This document shows positions 61,142 through 64,000 of a stretch of 64,000 nucleotides of DNA, one piece after another (the stretch's first letter is position 1; each line of letters starts with the position of its first letter). The notes beneath the pieces are model-generated. The model did no database searches, was not told where the DNA came from, and saw only the letters and a program-made list of their open reading frames with translations. The stretch lies in contig JAJRQO010000014.1 of assembly GCA_024280215.1 (NCBI GenBank), positions 1 through 64,000 on the forward strand, in the 5' to 3' direction. Origin of the DNA: Candidatus Zixiibacteriota bacterium. GTDB lineage: Bacteria > Zixibacteria > MSB-5A5 > GN15 > FEB-12. The position numbers and the translations under genes were made by a program.

Positions 61142-62737
61142 CTATTGATTTTTGTAGTAAAAGGTTCGAACGTCGTTCACTAATGCCCGTACCAATGAAA
61201 TAGCCCTGCTTAAAGCAGGGTTTTTTTCGTAAGGTAAGCCAAGAATTAAGGGTTCGAACCGAAGATTATAGGGTCTAAAGGATTTGACCAGATTGAAAAT
61301 ATTATCAAATGGTTCTTTGGCTAACATTCGCAGTGTTTTGTCTGTCAAAATAGGGTTCGAACCGATTTTGTAAATGACTTCTTTTTTGTTCTCAATTGAC
61401 CCTTCAATAAAGGATTCCCTTAGTTTTTTCATAAAGTTAAAAGTAGTGATTGTCCGCCTGTTGGCTTCATCAAATCCTTCAGTAACTCGTTTTAGTTTTT
61501 GTTCAAGCATATCCTTTTCTTTCTCAAATTCGTTTTTTTTGTCCAAGTATTCTTCATCAGTGAGTAGATTCCTTATTTTTATCTGCAGTAGTTCTGCTTT
61601 ATTCTTTTCGTTTAGTGTTATTCTCTTTTTAAGAGAAGTAAGTTCTTGTTTGATATTGACCTCTTCAGGAGATTTTTGAGTTTCACTTATATGCAGTAAG
61701 TAGTCCAATAAATATTGGTCGTATGTAACTAAATTTATAAACGTTTCAAATTGATCGTTTAATTGTTTTTCTTCGATTGATCTTTGAGAACATGGAACCT
61801 TTCTTTTGGTACAGTGATAATAGATATATTTACTGCCAAATCGGTTTGTTTTATGCTCGGCTGTAACCGAAGCTCCACATTCACCGCATTTAATCAATCC
61901 TGTGTATTTGAATTTATATTGTTTAGGTCTGGTTGAAACAGGTGTGTGAATAATGTTTTGCACTTTAGTAAACTCTTTTTGAGTAATCATCGGTTTGTGT
62001 TTACCTTTGTATATTTGCCCTTTGTATTCAAACATCCCATAATAAAATGGATTTGAGAAAATATAATAAATTGATGAATAACTAACTGGGTTACCGCCAC
62101 CTGATCTATATTGTCTTGTGCGTAAACCAAATTTACCAGTTCCTAATTTGTGTACTTGGGGAACAGAATAAGCACCTGTAAGCATCAATTTCCACATTTT
62201 ATGGACTATAGAGAACCGTTCGGGGTCAGGAATGATAGTATGGTCATCTCTATTGTTTAAATAGCCCAGTGGTGCTTGGGATGGGTACCATCCTGTTTCA
62301 AGTTTAGCCTTGAGACCTCGTTTTACATTATCACTCAAATCATCAATATATTTTTTAGCCATACCAAATTCTAGTTGGAGCCAGAATTTGTCATTACCTG
62401 AATTTAAAAATGTTCTTTGGGGAGTATGGATGTTATTTAATTTCTTTTCTTCCATTGCCCAAATCAAAGCACCGCCATCTACAGGATTGCGAGCCAATCT
62501 ATCAAGTTTCCAACAGAGCAGTTCGTTTGTCTCACCTTTTTCAATCAAGTTATATAACTTATTAAATACTTCTCTGCCCGGAGCTTTAGCAGATTTACTT
62601 TCAGAAAATACTTTGTCGACTATCCAACCCATTCGTTTGGCATAGTCTTTTAATTCTTTGATCTGTGAATCTATAGATAAAATCTGTCTTTCTTCAGATT
62701 CAGTAGATTTTCTAACGTAAATTGTGACGTGATTCAT
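61142..62737 (-). CDS. Large serine recombinase
   Basis: A 531-residue site-specific recombinase. The N-terminal resolvase domain carries the nucleophile S11 (YVRKSTESEERQ) and CWKLDRLARNPVDGG. The Recombinase domain (about 155-260) contains APLGYLNN, a zinc ribbon begins CGECGASVTAEHK near 295, and a long coiled-coil follows (about 345-430). Such enzymes integrate and excise elements between short att sites. No Shine-Dalgarno site precedes the start, unlike the defence genes to the left. The last about 75 codons carry three copies of TTCGAAC in three different frames, and a hairpin (CCCTGCTTAAAGCAGGG followed by seven T) lies inside the coding end. Confidence 0.9.
   Translation of the reverse strand: MNHVTIYVRKSTESEERQILSIDSQIKELKDYAKRMGWIVDKVFSESKSAKAPGREVFNKLYNLIEKGETNELLCWKLDRLARNPVDGGALIWAMEEKKLNNIHTPQRTFLNSGNDKFWLQLEFGMAKKYIDDLSDNVKRGLKAKLETGWYPSQAPLGYLNNRDDHTIIPDPERFSIVHKMWKLMLTGAYSVPQVHKLGTGKFGLRTRQYRSGGGNPVSYSSIYYIFSNPFYYGMFEYKGQIYKGKHKPMITQKEFTKVQNIIHTPVSTRPKQYKFKYTGLIKCGECGASVTAEHKTNRFGSKYIYYHCTKRKVPCSQRSIEEKQLNDQFETFINLVTYDQYLLDYLLHISETQKSPEEVNIKQELTSLKKRITLNEKNKAELLQIKIRNLLTDEEYLDKKNEFEKEKDMLEQKLKRVTEGFDEANRRTITTFNFMKKLRESFIEGSIENKKEVIYKIGSNPILTDKTLRMLAKEPFDNIFNLVKSFRPYNLRFEPLILGLPYEKNPALSRAISLVRALVNDVRTFYYKNQ
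61161..61366. repeat. Three TTCGAAC boxes in the 3' end of the recombinase gene
   Basis: AAGGTTCGAACGTC (about 61161-61174), AAGGGTTCGAACCGAAG (about 61248-61264) and TAGGGTTCGAACCGATT (about 61351-61367). The last two agree over about 14 bases. On the coding strand they are read in three different frames (V-R-T, R-F-E-P and G-S-N-P), so protein selection cannot explain them. GGTTCGAACC is itself a palindrome and resembles a tRNA T-loop. Confidence 0.7.
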
Positions 62738-62870
62738 TTTCTTTAATTATGTTTATAAGGGATAGAAAGTTATTTATAATGTCCAATACTTTTTCATCGG
62801 ATAACTCTATGTTATATCTCAATTCGTACATCTTTTTAAATGTTTGTATTTGTTCTTTTGTAATTGTCAT
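62712..62870 (-). CDS. Small helical protein upstream of the recombinase
   Basis: A 52-residue frame starting MTITKEQIQTFKKMYELRYN and overlapping the recombinase start by 26 bp. It is highly helical, with a central IELSDEKVLDIINNFLSLIN. Short proteins of this pattern (FKxxYxxxFGIELSDEEAxxxxxxLLxLV) are, to my recollection, common beside serine recombinases in Patescibacteria and phage-like elements, where they might act as directionality or accessory factors. There is no Shine-Dalgarno site; a TATAAT lies just 8 nt before the ATG, so leaderless translation is possible. Confidence 0.55.
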   Translation of the reverse strand: MTITKEQIQTFKKMYELRYNIELSDEKVLDIINNFLSLINIIKENESRHNLR

Positions 62871-62951
62871 AGAGGAGCATTATACCTATTACTCAAAATT
62901 GTGATAGAGAGACATAATCTGCCAGAACGCTACCAAAATGCAATGTTTCTG

Positions 62952-62980
62952 TGGATAAATATGTCTGGAGACATTATCCA
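62952..62980. repeat. Palindrome in the divergent control region
   Basis: TGGATAAaTATGTC and GACATtATCCA form an imperfect palindrome of about 29 bp, with further outer pairing of GCTAC (about 62929) and GTAGC (about 62984). It lies between the leftward recombinase unit and the rightward genes and could be a regulator binding site or an att-related site. Confidence 0.55.
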
Positions 62981-63021
62981 AATGTAGCATTAATAATTTA
63001 GGTCTGCAAATTAATCAAACA

Positions 63022-63198
63022 ATGCACGATTTGCTATATTCTGACAGTCCTGTAAAATTTCCTGTTTTAAAACAAAACAATAGAATAACAATAATAGACA
63101 TACCAATATGCCTCCTTTTGTTGTCGATGGATAAAAACGGAGTTATCCCCAAAGAGGTAGCGTCTTGGCAGATTGATTGTATTTCAAGGTTGTTATAA
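63022..63198 (+). CDS. Hypothetical 58-residue protein
   Basis: An open frame starting MHDLLYSDSPVKF with a hydrophobic middle (IIDIPICLLLLSM) and a polar end (DKNGVIPKEVASWQIDCI). It is in the same direction as, and 53 bp before, the HTH gene. No ribosome site and no recognised family. An antisense frame of similar length exists over the same bases; the plus-strand frame seems more protein-like, but this is a weak call. Confidence 0.35.
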   Translation: MHDLLYSDSPVKFPVLKQNNRITIIDIPICLLLLSMDKNGVIPKEVASWQIDCISRLL

Positions 63199-63251
63199 CG
63201 TGTGAGAGAAGTCAAAAACAAAAATAAAAACTAAAACAAAAATTGTACTTT

Positions 63252-63524
63252 ATGTCCTGTGATGTAAGCAAAATTAAGATTAATCAGATTAGAAGATACC
63301 GTAAAAAACGGTATCTTCTACAACAGGACGTTGCCAAATTGTTGAAGCTTCAGCAGGAGAACGATATTTATCGTTGGGAAACTGGCACAAGAATACCGTC
63401 TTTAGCTAACGCTATAAAGTTGTCAGTCGCTCTCAACTGCCCAATTGAAATACTTTTCTTGGAGTATTTCCAACAGATTCAGAAAGAGATGTATCCTGAC
63501 AAATCAAATAAAAAAACTACGTAG
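63252..63524 (+). CDS. XRE-family HTH regulator
   Basis: A 90-residue protein with a lambda-repressor-like HTH at about 8-62: INQIRRYRKKRYLLQQDVAK, then QENDIYRWETGTRIPSLANA, then LSVALNCPIEILFLEY. ATG 63252 is preferred to the TTG three codons earlier. The leader is A-rich (AAAACTAAAACAAAAA) without a Shine-Dalgarno site. It probably controls the element that begins here; the 62952-62980 palindrome is a candidate target. Confidence 0.85.
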   Translation: MSCDVSKIKINQIRRYRKKRYLLQQDVAKLLKLQQENDIYRWETGTRIPSLANAIKLSVALNCPIEILFLEYFQQIQKEMYPDKSNKKTT

Positions 63525-63549
63525 TTCTAAATAACTAACAAAAACAAAA

Positions 63550-63780
63550 ATGACAAACACACAACAGAAAGCAAAAACAAAAGAGAGTTTGGCAAATGAG
63601 ATTGCCAAAGAGTTCAAAGAGGAGGAGAGAATAGAGTTGTTTCATCAAATCTTTTTAAGACATGATGAATCAATCATTCTAAAAGCATATGAGGAAGTAA
63701 AGAAAGTACCTATCGGTAAAATCAAGAAATCACAGTCTGCTTTATTTTTTTATCTTCTCAACAAATATGCTGAGAAATAA
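63550..63780 (+). CDS. Hypothetical 76-residue helical protein
   Basis: A charged, mostly helical protein (AKTKESLANEIAKEFKEEER; ILKAYEEVKKVPIGKIKKSQ) ending ALFFYLLNKYAEK. No recognised domain. The start codon follows ACTAACAAAAACAAAA, again an A-rich leader without Shine-Dalgarno. Its end overlaps the RuvC-like gene by 14 bp, which suggests translational coupling and a shared function. Confidence 0.6.
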   Translation: MTNTQQKAKTKESLANEIAKEFKEEERIELFHQIFLRHDESIILKAYEEVKKVPIGKIKKSQSALFFYLLNKYAEK

Positions 63781-64000
63781 AATAAAGATATTGAGTCTTG
63801 ACCCGGGAACAAAACATTTGGGATTCGCCGTATTCGAGGATACTGAATTAGTCGAATATGGAGTTAAGTCAATCAGACAAGGCTCCGAAAGCAGTATCCT
63901 TCAACATATCGAAGAAATCACCAAACGATGGATTAAGACTCTTGACCTAGATTATATCGTACTTGAGAAAAATCAGTTTTCTCAGATACAGAATAATTTA
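63767..64000 (+). CDS. RuvC-like Holliday-junction nuclease (partial, runs off the window)
   Basis: 78 codons from ATG 63767 to the window end. KILSLDPGTKHLGFAVFEDT (about 7-26) is the first strand of a RuvC/RNase-H fold with the catalytic aspartate D12 and the Gly-Thr-x-x-x-Gly turn. A later YIVLEKNQFS (about 67-76) gives the second acidic residue, E71. It would cut four-way junctions in the recombination or packaging of a mobile element. Chromosomal RuvC is less likely given the accessory neighbours; the missing C-terminus prevents a firm subfamily call. Confidence 0.8.
   Translation, partial: MLRNKIKILSLDPGTKHLGFAVFEDTELVEYGVKSIRQGSESSILQHIEEITKRWIKTLDLDYIVLEKNQFSQIQNNL

Noticed and set aside
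61155-61180. tRNA fragment suggested by GGTTCGAA at the recombinase end
   Set aside because: No acceptor, D or anticodon stem can be folded around it; reported instead as a repeated motif.
63015-63221. Minus-strand frame of 68 codons opposite the 58-residue plus-strand frame
   Set aside because: Composition is less protein-like and it points against the direction of the neighbouring rightward genes.

Overview
The window is low-GC bacterial DNA (roughly 35-40% by eye). Most core genes start with ATG, TTG or GTG behind AGGAG-like ribosome sites. A secreted stub with a fibronectin-III domain and a dockerin-like repeat, an octaheme periplasmic cytochrome c, separate MreC/MreD/PBP2/RodA genes and dense palindromic intergenic repeats suggest a diderm, anaerobe-like bacterium of the FCB assemblage. 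Candidate phylum Zixibacteria or a relative is my best guess, as an inference only.

Layout. 1-10 kb is accessory: the tail of an IS3-type insertion sequence that beheads a TPR gene, an octaheme cytochrome, umuD and umuC separated by two unrelated genes, an HDOD protein, and two DUF2975 membrane proteins with one intact and one relic HTH regulator. 10-18.4 kb is a surface-glycan cluster: two GT-C/YfhO-type membrane proteins, three GT2 enzymes and a WecA/TagO-like enzyme. 18.4-24.4 kb is housekeeping: accA, a Trm112-like protein, ptsN-like EIIA and mreC-mreD-mrdA-rodA. 24.6-30 kb holds an EamA transporter, rocD, the FN3/dockerin stub, queG and a RAYT (REP-associated transposase) bracketed by palindromes. 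30.3-36.9 kb is an electron-transfer operon: a double-RAM protein, NuoE, NuoF with extra ferredoxin domains, and a 1246-residue fusion of a NuoG-like ferredoxin, a GltD-like flavoprotein and a molybdopterin-type domain lacking the usual catalytic Cys/Sec. 37-44 kb holds a MORN protein, a GIY-YIG nuclease, an Mpv17-like protein, rpe-tkt-glk-thiN and tRNA-Gln.

The 44.8-64 kb half is a plastic region. A PIF1-like helicase is followed by a TonB-like protein and then by a diverged duplicate of the helicase 3' end, abutting tRNA-Arg(TCT). Next comes a defence island. A single co-directional operon encodes AbiEi, AbiEii, a PLD-nuclease/SNF2-type helicase, a large Eco57I/TaqI-like adenine methyltransferase, a 66-residue protein and an OLD-family ATPase/TOPRIM nuclease. 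Separate units encode an ArdC/ImmA-type metallopeptidase and a Shedu (SduA) nuclease. The island ends at a large serine recombinase. Right of it a different element starts, with small genes, an XRE regulator and a truncated RuvC-like gene; its starts lack Shine-Dalgarno sites and sit behind A-rich leaders.

Most notable: the AbiE + helicase + methylase + OLD operon (compare the Hma helicase-methylase-ATPase architecture), the molybdopterin fusion without its catalytic residue, the RAYT and GIY-YIG genes each bracketed by inverted palindromes, and the TTCGAAC motif repeated in all three reading frames at the 3' end of the recombinase.
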